DNA from: Clostridia bacterium | GTDB taxonomy: Bacteria > Bacillota > Dehalobacteriia > Dehalobacteriales > Dehalobacteriaceae | Reading direction: 5' to 3' | NCBI GenBank assembly: GCA_012838175.1 | Contig: DUPU01000216.1 | Coordinates: 1 to 47,169 of the forward strand | Length of the DNA: 47,169 bases | Shown: piece after piece, positions 38,801-47,169 of the stretch | Layout of the letters: every line of letters begins with the position of its first letter | How positions within the stretch are numbered: position 1 is the first letter of the stretch | The notes under the pieces: model-generated | What the model saw: only the letters and a program-made list of their open reading frames with translations | Told to the model about the DNA's origin: nothing | Databases searched by the model: none | Made by a program: the position numbers and the translations under genes

Positions 38801-40867
38801 TTATGTGCCATAATAAGGACATTTTTTCCCTAAACATTCCTTGTTTTTCTGATGCTGATTACAAATATATTCAGCATCGTCAATAGATTTAAAATAAGCT
38901 GTGTTTTTCATAAAAGTCTTAATGGAGGTGATAGCCTCACGTTTACAGCATCTCGGGCCACCAAATTTGCTTATTTCCAGCAGAGCACGACCGGTAAGGA
39001 TATTTGCTTCACCGCGTTTTTCTAAAGACAAGGGTGTAACATTATTAATAATTGAAAATGCAATGCCAGTTCCCACACATGCACCGCAAACACCATAATA
39101 TCCACAACTACCGCCGGCTAGATAACTTCCCCTTTTGATTGCTTCCCTGATTAATGTCCTATCTTTTTTCCCTGATAAATTCTGAAACGCAGCTACAAGA
39201 ACTGCCGGAACAATACTATGATACTCCGGTCCATGCATATTTAAGCCGGAAAGATTAAATATTTTTTTTATAAGTTTCATTGGGTTTGTTTCTGCACTGC
39301 CGGCAATTACCTGTTCCACCCTGCCAAGAACATCCATGCTGTGGCATAAGCTGCAGATATAATGGCCCTCGGGACATTTAATATATGTTTCATATTCTTT
39401 TCCGCAGACCTGACAAAGCTCGGTAGAAGCGGATTCTCCGTAGATTAGTTCCTTTCCGCATACCAGGCAGCCTTCGGTTTTCTTTTCCGCTTCAAAAAAG
39501 GAAAATCTTTGTACATGCCCTCGGTATAATGTTTTCCCTTCTGCACTGCTGAGATTATATGCACAAAATGGTATGATCCTGCCATCAGGGCTTAGCACGT
39601 GCAAGCTGCATTCACTAAGCCTTTCCAAATCCAAGTTCCAGCAATCCTGAAATGCCATTCCGGTAATTGTAAATCCGTAGGTTTTTATTCGTTTGATAAA
39701 GTAATCAAACCCGTCCGTTTCATGCTCTGCACGGATCTGATTCTCCTCTTCGTCTTCTCTTACCCATCGCCGGGAGACAAAGTTTTGGTTTTTTTCTACA
39801 GGAGAAATGTTCCTTTCTCCAGTGCAGCATGTATTATTGCTTGACGGTGTCAATTTTTTGACACTTCCATCCGGCATCAGCACAAAACTCCCATGAAATC
39901 CGCACCGAGCGTGATCACATCCAGAGGGGGCAAAATCTTCAACCTGAATAAGGCTCTCGGTTTGATTTTCGATTTCCCTGATGATTTCCGGTAAAGTAAT
40001 CCTTTGTTCATCCCGGGGCGGGTCAGGATATCTTCCGAAATAACTTACCGGTTGAAAATGTATCCCCCTGACATCAGGGATTTTTGACATCCCAAAACGG
40101 ACAATCTCTCCAATATTTCCTGAATTTACACCTGGAACGATTGTGGGTACAAGCACCACGCCCAATTTATTATTACCGCAATTTTCAATTGCTTTTACCT
40201 TTATACCCAACAAATCTCTTCCCCGAAGCCTTCGGTAGATTTCCGCCCTTGTCCCGTCGAATTGCATAAAAACCGAAGACAAACCTGATTCTTTAAGTGC
40301 TTTAACATACTCCGGATCTTGGGCAAGCCTAAGCCCGTTTGTATTTAACTGGATATAAGGAAAACCCATATCTTTTGCCATTTTGATTATTTCCGGAAGA
40401 TCATCCCTGACCGTCGGTTCCCCGCCGGATAAATGAATAAAAGGCTTTCCGGCATCAGCAAGGTGCTGCAGCCACTTTTTTATCGTCTCAAAAGAGGGAT
40501 CTGAAGCTTTTTTTCTGCTATTGGCATAACAAACATTGCAGTTGAGATTGCACCGCTCTGTCACCTCTAACAAGACACAACAGGTTTGCTGTCTGTGGTC
40601 GGGGCATAGTCCGCAGTCATAGGGACAGCCCTTTTCCACCTTGCTCAGGCATTTTTGAGGTTGAGAACGAACTTTGTTCTTTTTCCATGAATAATAATCA
40701 GGCTTACCCTCTCCACGCCAGATAATTGTGGAAAAATCCCCATGATTTTCGCATGTTTTTTCCATATAAATATTACCGCTCTGTAAAACATGCCGGGCCG
40801 GTATTTTACGCAAACACACCGGACATACGCTTTCAGTAAGATGAATTACTTTTTTTGCTTCTGTCAT
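38801..40867 (-). CDS. Radical SAM protein (MJ0619/Tes/TrsS-like) with a C-terminal Cys-rich DUF5714-like domain
   Basis: N-terminal CPVCLRKI...CENHGDFSTIIW...CPYDCGLCPDHRQQTCC, radical SAM CNLNCNVCYA, HLSGGEPTVRDDL; C-terminal GGSCGYYGVCGACVGTGIA...GGPRCCKRE. Confidence 0.85.
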   Translation of the reverse strand: MTEAKKVIHLTESVCPVCLRKIPARHVLQSGNIYMEKTCENHGDFSTIIWRGEGKPDYYSWKKNKVRSQPQKCLSKVEKGCPYDCGLCPDHRQQTCCVLLEVTERCNLNCNVCYANSRKKASDPSFETIKKWLQHLADAGKPFIHLSGGEPTVRDDLPEIIKMAKDMGFPYIQLNTNGLRLAQDPEYVKALKESGLSSVFMQFDGTRAEIYRRLRGRDLLGIKVKAIENCGNNKLGVVLVPTIVPGVNSGNIGEIVRFGMSKIPDVRGIHFQPVSYFGRYPDPPRDEQRITLPEIIREIENQTESLIQVEDFAPSGCDHARCGFHGSFVLMPDGSVKKLTPSSNNTCCTGERNISPVEKNQNFVSRRWVREDEEENQIRAEHETDGFDYFIKRIKTYGFTITGMAFQDCWNLDLERLSECSLHVLSPDGRIIPFCAYNLSSAEGKTLYRGHVQRFSFFEAEKKTEGCLVCGKELIYGESASTELCQVCGKEYETYIKCPEGHYICSLCHSMDVLGRVEQVIAGSAETNPMKLIKKIFNLSGLNMHGPEYHSIVPAVLVAAFQNLSGKKDRTLIREAIKRGSYLAGGSCGYYGVCGACVGTGIAFSIINNVTPLSLEKRGEANILTGRALLEISKFGGPRCCKREAITSIKTFMKNTAYFKSIDDAEYICNQHQKNKECLGKKCPYYGT

Positions 40868-40987
40868 TTAGTCCTCCTAAGCAGTTTGGCACCAGCTTTT
40901 TCGGTTTAAGTTAATCACAGTATGAACAGCAATAATCCGCCACACCCTTGACAATCAATTTGAAGCTAGACTGGGCAGGCACTATTG

Positions 40988-41200
40988 CTATTTATCCTCC
41001 AATTGCATCTCAACATCCGCCATACGCCCTTTTGTCAGTTCCTCCGGAATAAACACCTGGCCGCACTTCGGACATCTCAGCAAATCTGTATGGAAGCTAT
41101 GCCCTAAATATTTAAAAAAAGTTTTTGCTCGCTTAAGCTCCTCCTTACAAAGATGACAAATAAGTTTTTTATCTTCCTTCAACTGATTATGCCTCCTCAA
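40988..41200 (-). CDS. Small Cys4 zinc-ribbon-like/redox protein (resembles DVU_1557 family)
   Basis: 70 aa with CHLCKEEL and CPKCGQVF; overlaps the upstream flavoprotein stop by 14 nt. Confidence 0.7.
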   Translation of the reverse strand: MRRHNQLKEDKKLICHLCKEELKRAKTFFKYLGHSFHTDLLRCPKCGQVFIPEELTKGRMADVEMQLEDK

Positions 41201-43439
41201 TCTTCATCCGATGACTGTAAGCATTAAGCAGTGTAAACCGTCCATCAGCTTCCTGCCGGTATTCCACCCAATATGTCATGTTGCCTATAACTAAATGTCC
41301 GATAAAGGAACCAGTGTGAACATCAACAATTTTTCTGCCACTGCTTTCACAGTATTCCACCACAGACTGAACATCTATTTCCAGAATCATTTGATCATGG
41401 AGCTTTTGCTTCAACTGAGGCGAGATTTCTAACTTAATTTTGTTCTCCATTGGCTCCTTCACTACCTCTTCTTTCCAAAACTCTTTTCTCAGCTTTCTTT
41501 TAAGAATAACTCTATTGTTTCTACGCTCAGATATAGTAGGCGGTTTGCGCCGAGGCCTATTCAAGCCGAATAACACATCAAGTATATGGTAACAAGGTTT
41601 TCCTGCTGCTGAAAAAATATCCCGGCAATTGATACAATAAGCAATATAGGGATGGTTGTTTTCAGCAATCCTTACTTTAATTACCTCTCGGGCATAAGAA
41701 GGATTGGCAATGGATACCTGACCACCCCAACTGCAGCATCGGGCAAACTTACCCTCATAACGAAGGGGTTCAAGACAAAAACCTGCTTGTTTTGTCAGTT
41801 CCCTGACTGCTTGATGTAATTCCGGCTCATGCCGGCTGGTACATGGATCAAAAACCGAAACAATTTCTCCGGCGGCGTCAATGGACGGAGATACCCCAAG
41901 TTTTAAAATTAAATCATAAAGAAACTGACCTTCAATTTCGGGAAGATACTTGTGGAACATCTGCCGGCAGGTAGGACAGGCAAAAACAGCTATAGGCTTT
42001 CCCAAGGAAATCCATTTCTCCTTTAGCTTTACCATGGCATCCTGGAGCAGGGGCTCATCTCCCGCCCAATCAGCAGGGGCACCGCAGCAACTTAACATCA
42101 ATGCTGTATCCGGGTAATGTTCCAATAAAAAACGATAACTCTCGGTAACATATCTTGGGTCAGAAGCGCCTAGCTGACAACCGGGGAAAAACATGTACCT
42201 GCTTTGGGAATAACCCGGAGAACTCTTGCAAAGTGCCGCCGCATCCCCATTGGCAAAATCCATATCACGTAGCCAAAAATCATGATACGCCCACGGCATC
42301 GCTCCTTTTTCCCGCATAGCCCGATGGCTTTGTAGGAGAAAATCACCGGTATCAATCTCTTGGGGGCAAATCTCTTTACACAGGCTGCAGTGATTACATG
42401 TGGAAATGAGGCGAGTAGCAACAGTACCATTTCCGTCCAAAGTCCCGGGATGGACCGTAACCTCAACTTCTTCACCAATTCGTTTCGGATATTTGCCATA
42501 ATACCGCATTAAATCACAATGGCGAATACAAGCATCACAGGAACACTGCAAGCAGCGTTTTGCTTCTGCCATTGCTTCTTCTTGGGTATAGACTTCCCCC
42601 TGTGCAGGAATTACAGGTTCCATTGGCACTATTAAGTCTGTATTCATTTTTATTCTGGTACCGCTCCCCGGTTCGGGCTGGTTCATCGTTCCTGCCTTGA
42701 GGAAACGCTCTATAGCTGTTATCACATGAAGCCCGTCAGCTATGGCTTCTACAATGTTTTTCCCGCATAACTCACCACCAAGAAAAACTCCGGGTTTATT
42801 ACTGGCAAAAGCACCGTGCTCATCTCGCTTCAGTCCGAAATCTGCCCCACCTGCACCGGTAGCCACATATATGGCATCAAACTCCAGATTATCCAAACTT
42901 TTTATTTCCGTATTCAAACATAATTCATATTTTTCATAGCAAAACTGCTGTTGAATATCGGTTAAAAAAACTTCCGGAGGTAAAAGGCTCCAGAGATGTC
43001 CGCCGATCCGGTCTGTTTTCTCGAAAACTGTTACCTGGTATTTTTTCGATGCTAAGCGAAGAGCACATCCTAGTCCACTGATTCCGGCGCCGATAACAGC
43101 AATTCTTTTGTTTTTAGGAGGAAGATTATAATTATTAGGTTTTAAATTCCGGGCATAGTTTATAGCGGCTTTTTCCAGGAGTTTCAGATCAACAGCTTTG
43201 TCTGTTATCCGCCTTGGACATACATTTTTGCAGGGCTCATCACATAACTGGGATACAATACCCGGAAATCCCACCGCATTTAGATAGCTCCTGTAAGCAG
43301 TGTTAAAGCCACCCCGCTGTATCTTGGATATAAAGCTAATAATATCAAACTGGAAAGGACAAGCCGCAGTACAAAAAGGAGGTTCATCCTGTAAACAATT
43401 TTTTATTTGCTTCTTAAAACTTTCCATATAAAACTCCAT
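41187..43439 (-). CDS. Pyridine nucleotide-disulfide oxidoreductase with N-terminal Fe-S motif, 4Fe-4S ferredoxin motif and two HdrB-like CCG sites
   Basis: IAVIGAGISGLGCALRLA; CNHCSLCKEICP; CX29CCX35CPTC and CX34CCX32CINC counted in the translation. Confidence 0.88.
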   Translation of the reverse strand: MEFYMESFKKQIKNCLQDEPPFCTAACPFQFDIISFISKIQRGGFNTAYRSYLNAVGFPGIVSQLCDEPCKNVCPRRITDKAVDLKLLEKAAINYARNLKPNNYNLPPKNKRIAVIGAGISGLGCALRLASKKYQVTVFEKTDRIGGHLWSLLPPEVFLTDIQQQFCYEKYELCLNTEIKSLDNLEFDAIYVATGAGGADFGLKRDEHGAFASNKPGVFLGGELCGKNIVEAIADGLHVITAIERFLKAGTMNQPEPGSGTRIKMNTDLIVPMEPVIPAQGEVYTQEEAMAEAKRCLQCSCDACIRHCDLMRYYGKYPKRIGEEVEVTVHPGTLDGNGTVATRLISTCNHCSLCKEICPQEIDTGDFLLQSHRAMREKGAMPWAYHDFWLRDMDFANGDAAALCKSSPGYSQSRYMFFPGCQLGASDPRYVTESYRFLLEHYPDTALMLSCCGAPADWAGDEPLLQDAMVKLKEKWISLGKPIAVFACPTCRQMFHKYLPEIEGQFLYDLILKLGVSPSIDAAGEIVSVFDPCTSRHEPELHQAVRELTKQAGFCLEPLRYEGKFARCCSWGGQVSIANPSYAREVIKVRIAENNHPYIAYCINCRDIFSAAGKPCYHILDVLFGLNRPRRKPPTISERRNNRVILKRKLRKEFWKEEVVKEPMENKIKLEISPQLKQKLHDQMILEIDVQSVVEYCESSGRKIVDVHTGSFIGHLVIGNMTYWVEYRQEADGRFTLLNAYSHRMKIEEA

Positions 43440-43503
43440 TTAATAAATTCTTTTAATATTATTTTAATACTGGTTTAGATTTTATCATAATGGATATTAT
43501 TAA

Positions 43504-43541
43504 TATGCCCGTACTGTGCAAATATGCACAGTTCGGGCATA
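43504..43541. repeat. 38-nt near-perfect inverted repeat between the aldehyde oxidoreductase and flavoprotein genes
   Basis: TATGCCCGTACTGTGCAAATATGCACAGTTCGGGCATA; no U-tract on the minus strand. Confidence 0.8.
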
Positions 43542-43566
43542 GGTAAATTTAAATGGATAACTGTAA

Positions 43567-46488
43567 TTAGAAGAATCTCTCAGCATCTGCATCTCCCAAA
43601 GGAATAAAGAAGTCGTTACCCCCATATTTTACCGGATTTGCTTTAATCTCTTCCAGTTCATCGTAAAGATCAGATCCAAGGAAATATTTTTTCGGAGGCT
43701 CAATCTTGCCTCCGGAGGCGAGAATATCTAATCCAGCCTTCACCTTTTCTGGTGTCGCGGGCATCTCAAAGATACGTACTCCACAAGCATTATAAATAGC
43801 ATTTAAGACAGCAACATGCCCTGCAGACTGGAAAGCCTCGGAAGCACCGGAGGAACCAAAAGGTCCAATTTCATCCGGTCTTTCGTAATGAATTACATTT
43901 ATATCATCAGGTATATCCTGAATATACGGCACACCGGCACCTAGCATATTGGCATGCTTTTTCACATCATCATAATTCTCACTGAGGGCAAAGCCAATAC
44001 TATGAGAGATACCGCCATAAGCCTGCCCGTTAACGGCATCGATGTTACCGATCTTACCTACACAATCCACACAGGTGAAACGAAGTACTCTTGTTTTACC
44101 GGTAGTAGTGTCTACTTCTACCTCCGCTAAATTAAGACAATAGGTATAGGCGGGAGTAGGATCTCCAATACCGGTATTGGGGTCCAAACGGCAAAGTCCG
44201 GGAATAGTGACATTCTGGAAAGTACCATAATATTTTGTAGGAATGCCTTCAGCCACCATCTCTTCATAGGTACGGAAGGTACCGTCCGGTTTGCGCATGG
44301 CATTAATCAATTTCTCAGCAGCAATTATGGTAGCTTTACCACTCATAAAGTGAGTACGGCTGGCCCCTGACATACCACTATCCGGACAAAGCTTAGTATC
44401 ATTCTGCACCAGCCTGATCTTATCAGGAGTAACACCCAATGGTTTAAGGGCTTCCAGTGTTAACATCAGGGAACCGATATCTCCTCCCTGCCCTAGTTCT
44501 TGATAAGTGTCATATTTAATAAAGGTATTTTCCGGGGTTAGTTCAATTGCTACAGAGGAACTGTCCGTTCCGCCTTCCGTAACATTAAAACCACCCCAGG
44601 ACAAACCGACACCGCGGCGTTTCTCGGGAGTATCGGCAGCCTTCGCTTCTTTCACCGCTCTTTCGTAATATGGTTTCATGATCTTCATTATTTCCTCCAT
44701 GGGGTACTGGCGGAAAGGATAGCTGTTGATATTGGTATCTCCGGGGCGGGCAATGTTTCTCCAACGGAATTCAAAAGGATCAATTCCTGCTTTTTCTGCT
44801 AACATGTCTATCAAAGCTTCAGATAAAGTATACGCCTGAGGAGAACCATAGCTGCGGTAAGCGGTCCCAAAATTATGATTGGTATTGGCAACCCGGACTA
44901 ACCCTGCCACATTTGGCACATAATAAGGAAAGAAAGCAAATCGAGCCGGTTTAGTCATAACATCATCCCCACCCCAGGAATAAGCTCCATGATCCAAACC
45001 AAAATCAAATTCAACAGCAGTAATTTTCCCGTTTTCATCACAAGCTGCCTTACCGTTAGAATAACTGGGCATGCGTTTTCCGGAAAAATGCTGATGCTCC
45101 TCATAGGTCATAGAGAGGGCAACAGGCATCTTGGTTACCACAGCGGCAGCTGCCGCCAAACAAATGTCTCCGGCATTGGTTGACCAACCAAAGCTGGCCC
45201 CGGTAGGATTCATCACAATGCGTATTTTATCCTTGGGTACACCCACTGAATTGCCGATACGGCCGATAGACGAATAAACCCCCTGAGACTTGCATTGGAT
45301 TGTTAAATAATCATCCTCATCAAAATAAGCCTGCACAGTAGTACCCTCAATGGATAAATGAGGCTGCCGGGTAGAATGGAAGCTCCCCTCAACGCTGTAA
45401 GCCGAATTGTCTATTATTTCTTTCACCTTGGAAGGCTCTTCCAAACCTGCACCCTTTAAAACCGGCTGCATGGAGAAAATATTAGGTGTATCTTCATGAA
45501 CTCGGATAGCATCCGGCGTTACTGCATCCAAATAATTCAAATATTCAGGAAGCCGCTCAATTTCCACTTTAACTTTATCTGCAGCAGCACGGGCATGATC
45601 CTTTGTATCTGCAACAGCCAGGGCCACAACATCACCATAACGATATATTTTATCCTCGCACAATACCTTGCGGCTCGGCACCATTACCGTTGTGCGTTCA
45701 TGGAAATGAGCTTCTGCCATTACATTGGAGCCCCCCGCTTCCTTTAGTTCCTTGTGAGTAATAATTTTCACTACTCCAGGCATCTTTTCCGCTTCCGAGG
45801 TATCTATCTTTAAGATTTTGGCATGATGGGCAATTTTGGGCTGAACTATCGCTACATGAAGTGTCTCGGGAGGCATCTTCAGTGCCTGATCATCTCCATA
45901 GTCGGCCAGTCCGCACACCTTCGCCAGAGCTGTGGGTCGCACCAGGGGCTTACCGTAATACTCTTTGTCCTCAGGAAGCTTGAAAGTAATATCTTCAATA
46001 GTTGCCTCACCGCGTACAACCTTAGCCGCTGCCATTACGGCATCAACAATTTGCTTATAACCGGTGCAGCGACATACGTTCCGATGTTTCTGGAACCAAG
46101 CACGCACTTCTTCCCGAGTAGGATTATTGTTTTCCAAGAGTAGAGCATAAGCAGAGACGATAAAACCGGGAGAGCAGAAACCGCACTGTACAGCACCACA
46201 ATTCATGAATGCCACTTGCAAGGGGTGTAAGTTAGCAGGAGTGCCGATACCTTCAATTGTGATAACTTTACTATACTCCTCCACTGTCCTAATCTTTTTG
46301 GTACATGAGCGGATAACTTTGCCGTTAAGAATCACTGAACATGCTCCGCAAACACCTGTTCCACAGCCAATTTTAGTCCCTGTAAGACCCATGCGGCGTA
46401 ATACATCAGCCAGAGAATCTTTTTCCGGGTTACAGGCAAACATACGATTCGCTCCGTTAATATTCAACCACATTTTTCTTAGCTTCAT
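43567..46488 (-). CDS. mop: Molybdopterin-dependent aldehyde oxidoreductase (xanthine oxidase family, Desulfovibrio Mop-like)
   Basis: N-terminal [2Fe-2S] motifs (CGTGVCGACSVILNGKVIRSC; CGFCSPG...CRCTGY); MCD-site and catalytic regions NPTGASFGW, AYRSYGSPQ, GPFGSSGASEAFQSAGHVAVLNAI. Confidence 0.92.
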   Translation of the reverse strand: MKLRKMWLNINGANRMFACNPEKDSLADVLRRMGLTGTKIGCGTGVCGACSVILNGKVIRSCTKKIRTVEEYSKVITIEGIGTPANLHPLQVAFMNCGAVQCGFCSPGFIVSAYALLLENNNPTREEVRAWFQKHRNVCRCTGYKQIVDAVMAAAKVVRGEATIEDITFKLPEDKEYYGKPLVRPTALAKVCGLADYGDDQALKMPPETLHVAIVQPKIAHHAKILKIDTSEAEKMPGVVKIITHKELKEAGGSNVMAEAHFHERTTVMVPSRKVLCEDKIYRYGDVVALAVADTKDHARAAADKVKVEIERLPEYLNYLDAVTPDAIRVHEDTPNIFSMQPVLKGAGLEEPSKVKEIIDNSAYSVEGSFHSTRQPHLSIEGTTVQAYFDEDDYLTIQCKSQGVYSSIGRIGNSVGVPKDKIRIVMNPTGASFGWSTNAGDICLAAAAAVVTKMPVALSMTYEEHQHFSGKRMPSYSNGKAACDENGKITAVEFDFGLDHGAYSWGGDDVMTKPARFAFFPYYVPNVAGLVRVANTNHNFGTAYRSYGSPQAYTLSEALIDMLAEKAGIDPFEFRWRNIARPGDTNINSYPFRQYPMEEIMKIMKPYYERAVKEAKAADTPEKRRGVGLSWGGFNVTEGGTDSSSVAIELTPENTFIKYDTYQELGQGGDIGSLMLTLEALKPLGVTPDKIRLVQNDTKLCPDSGMSGASRTHFMSGKATIIAAEKLINAMRKPDGTFRTYEEMVAEGIPTKYYGTFQNVTIPGLCRLDPNTGIGDPTPAYTYCLNLAEVEVDTTTGKTRVLRFTCVDCVGKIGNIDAVNGQAYGGISHSIGFALSENYDDVKKHANMLGAGVPYIQDIPDDINVIHYERPDEIGPFGSSGASEAFQSAGHVAVLNAIYNACGVRIFEMPATPEKVKAGLDILASGGKIEPPKKYFLGSDLYDELEEIKANPVKYGGNDFFIPLGDADAERFF

Positions 46489-46735
46489 TCACATTCCTCC
46501 CCATTTTTTATTTGATCCCGTCACAACAAATGACAGGTATCAAGCCTCTCCAATTATTAACTTAGAGTTTTTAACAGCAATTATTTCTCTAAAAAAACCA
46601 CAACCGGTTATCAACTTGTCAACTTTTTGTACACATTTATTATTAAAATGTCAGCTTTTTATACAAATTAGTGCTCCAACTGTACTAGTTCTTTGCTTCT
46701 TTCATTCCAATACTGCTGTAAATTAATAAAAAAAC

Positions 46736-46764
46736 AGTATTCCCCCCTTGGAAATACTGCTTAT
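46736..46764 (-). terminator. Hairpin terminator upstream of mop, reading minus
   Basis: Minus strand GCAGTATTTCCAAGGGGGGAATACTGTTTTTTTATT. Confidence 0.75.
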
Positions 46765-47169
46765 AAAAGCTGCTTTACAGTACAAAACATAGTTTAAGCA
46801 TCTTTTACTTTGTTTCCTTTCCAAAAGGGAGGCATAAATGTTTCCACTTATACCCTATCGGTTAATCGCCATGGTACTAACTTTAGGCATAATTAACTCG
46901 GAAACTTATAGAATATAAAGATATCATTATTTTAAAGATTTTTCTTAATATGATTGATCAATATTAAGTTTTAATTTTTCAAAAAATATTACACATTTTT
47001 TAATAGTTGCAAAAATCATGCCAATTAACTTTTATATTATTTACTCAACTTTCCCACTTACAATGTGGGCTTGATCTTTGAAAAATTCATATAGAAACGC
47101 ACATTAAAACAACAGAAAACCCCCTTGGAATGGTATAATTGAATTGACCAAAACCCAACAATACCAGCC

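Noticed and set aside
46500-46610. Sigma-54 type -24/-12 promoter upstream of mop
   Set aside because: I looked for TGGCAC-N5-TTGC on the minus strand and found no adequate match with correct GG/GC spacing.
47100-47169. Possible start of an insertion sequence at the right edge (TTGGAATGGTATAATTGAATTGACCAAAAC)
   Set aside because: Looks like a strong extended -10 promoter and could be an IS end, but the window stops before any transposase or terminal repeat can be seen.
1-47169. CRISPR arrays, tRNA/rRNA genes, T-box leaders
   Set aside because: No regularly spaced repeats, no tRNA-like GGTTCRA arms with acceptor stems, and no T-box GGGTGGTACCGCG core noticed in the intergenic regions.

Overview
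The window is a Clostridia-like (Firmicutes) chromosomal segment. Apart from one P-type ATPase cassette, every supported gene is on the minus strand. Read in the minus direction, the right part holds a Mop-type molybdopterin aldehyde oxidoreductase, a flavoprotein with two HdrB-like CCG cysteine sites, a small Cys4 protein, and a radical SAM protein with a Cys-rich C-terminal domain. It is followed by a cobalamin module: tandem B12 riboswitches, cbiM, cbiN, cbiZ, btuF, btuC, a btuD with an extra C-terminal domain, and a cysteine desulfurase-like gene. The rest is the smc-ftsY-ylxM-ffh-rpsP-khpA-rimM-trmD-rplS-lepB-rbgA-rnhB backbone, interrupted by accessory cassettes, and then the start of a complex I operon (nuoA, nuoB, partial nuoC). 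The accessory cassettes are: (i) a c-di-AMP (ydaO/yuaA) riboswitch with terminator ahead of an aminomutase whose substrate residues match glutamate rather than lysine 2,3-aminomutase; (ii) an mtnP/mtnA/class II aldolase/deaminase set that looks like a 5'-deoxyadenosine/MTA disposal route; (iii) a plus-strand P-type ATPase behind a probable yybP-ykoY (Mn2+) riboswitch; (iv) a 1.4 kb-codon activator-type protein between trmD and rplS. The strongest candidates for an under-described system are the Mop/dicluster/radical SAM cluster and the c-di-AMP riboswitch-eam unit. No CRISPR array, tRNA, rRNA or complete mobile element was seen. All family calls come from reading motifs by eye; no searches were run.
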